Source of the DNA: an uncultured Actinoplanes sp.
GTDB taxonomy: Bacteria; Actinomycetota; Actinomycetes; Mycobacteriales; Micromonosporaceae
Reading direction: 5' to 3'
DNA length: 13,660 bases
Assembly (NCBI GenBank): GCA_934667465.1
Contig: CAKUMG010000063.1
Span: 1 to 13,660, forward strand
A program made the position numbers and the translations under genes. Below are positions 13,417 to 13,660 of this stretch, one piece after another. Under the pieces are notes generated by a model, which saw only the letters and a list, made by a program, of their open reading frames with translations, searched no databases and was not told the origin of the DNA. Positions within the stretch are counted from its first letter, which is position 1. Each line of letters opens with the position of its first letter.

Positions 13417-13539
13417 GCCGCCCTCGCGCGCCACCACACGCAGCACCTGCCGCACCGGGGCGCCGACTGGGGGACCCGGCTCGTGACGGCCGGCTTCACC
13501 GTGGAGACCGGGCGCACCGTCCAGATCGAGGTCCCGGGC
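13318..13539 (+). pseudogene. Fragment of a class I SAM-dependent methyltransferase gene
   Basis: The + strand frame 13318-13539 reads VTGLLVVLELAGFPRFLP, then DD-PEDRPGLEGRVHAALARH and GADWGTRLVTAGFTVETGRT. These resemble the later part of actinobacterial SAM-dependent methyltransferases (LAGFPRFLPDD, RPGLE..HAAL, DWG.RL..AGFTVE..RT). Third positions are almost all G or C in this frame, so it was coding here. The SAM-binding N-terminal half is missing upstream, where the - strand low-complexity frame begins. The family-like sequence ends at about IEVPG although the frame stays open to the window edge. I read it as a remnant of about 73 codons. The GTG at 13318 has no ribosome binding site. 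Confidence 0.55.
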
Positions 13540-13660
13540 TCCCGCAGCCCGGCCAGGATCTCGGCGGCCCGGCAGGCGACCGGGTCGGCCGAGGGACCGG
13601 CCGCCCACAGGTGCCGGGCCAGTCGTTCCTCCGGGGACTCCTGGCCCGGCGACTCCGGTC
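13530..13660 (-). CDS. Partial coding-like segment of unknown identity, cut by the window edge
   Basis: On the minus strand, entering from 13660, the frame reads PESPGQESPEERLARHLWAA, then GPSADPVACRAAEILAGLRE. It looks helical, with G/C at nearly every third position, as expected of a real gene. It is in a different frame from the low-complexity protein. It loses protein-like character at about 13530, where the antisense of the methyltransferase fragment begins, and no stop codon ends it there. It may be the original upstream part of the low-complexity protein or an unrelated gene. Start and family are not visible. Confidence 0.4.

Noticed and set aside
11277..13517. 746-codon minus-strand frame in another phase of the low-complexity gene
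   Set aside because: The translation is Arg/Pro/Thr/Ala noise. The chosen frame has the membrane helix, cysteine domain and F/Y-spaced repeats.

Overview
The window is very GC-rich DNA with GTG as well as ATG starts and strong G/C bias at third codon positions. Its gene content (FadE5-type acyl-CoA dehydrogenase, SixA, a DUF6458-like protein, an LppU/SCO3897-like cysteine domain) points to a high-GC actinobacterium. A Micromonosporaceae/Actinoplanes-type origin is my inference, not something the sequence proves. It reads as chromosomal housekeeping and accessory sequence. I see no rRNA, tRNA, CRISPR array, transposase, phage module or recognisable defence locus.

Layout. 1-592: a perfect 42-bp tandem array, a small YciI-type protein, then a 43-bp array that begins inside that gene's last codons. 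602-2397: a phosphoribosyltransferase-fold protein (-) diverging from a membrane-anchored SpoIIE/PP2C phosphatase (+). 2414-4946: a small unknown proline/alanine-rich protein (-) diverging from a FadE5-like acyl-CoA dehydrogenase (+), which has an operator-like promoter and a textbook terminator. 4981-6154: a degenerate 20-23-bp array, sixA (-), a DUF6458-like two-helix membrane protein (+), and a terminator whose right arm has been tandemly duplicated. 6243-7604: a QorB/NmrA-like NAD(P)H-binding protein (-) diverging from an HxlR-family redox-sensor-type regulator (+). 7605-11055: a hemolysin III/PAQR-like protein and an NHLRC2-like thioredoxin/NHL-propeller protein (both -), separated by gene-free, repeat-bearing DNA. 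11056-13416: a long protein (-) with a roughly 690-residue, aromatic-spaced low-complexity region, one transmembrane helix and a small cysteine-rich outer domain. 13318-13660: a methyltransferase fragment on the + strand lies between coding-like - strand segments, which indicates a rearrangement or an assembly chimera.

How the genes fit together. The clearest unit is the HxlR regulator with its divergent quinone-oxidoreductase-like partner. This matches the known QorR/Qor2 arrangement, and a dyad lies between the regulator's -35 and -10. The other genes look like independent single-gene units, several of them closed by hairpins. The most unusual theme is tandem duplication of gene ends: unrelated repeat units overlap stop codons (YciI, SixA) or a terminator arm (DUF6458-like gene), and similar expansion inside a gene built the low-complexity protein.
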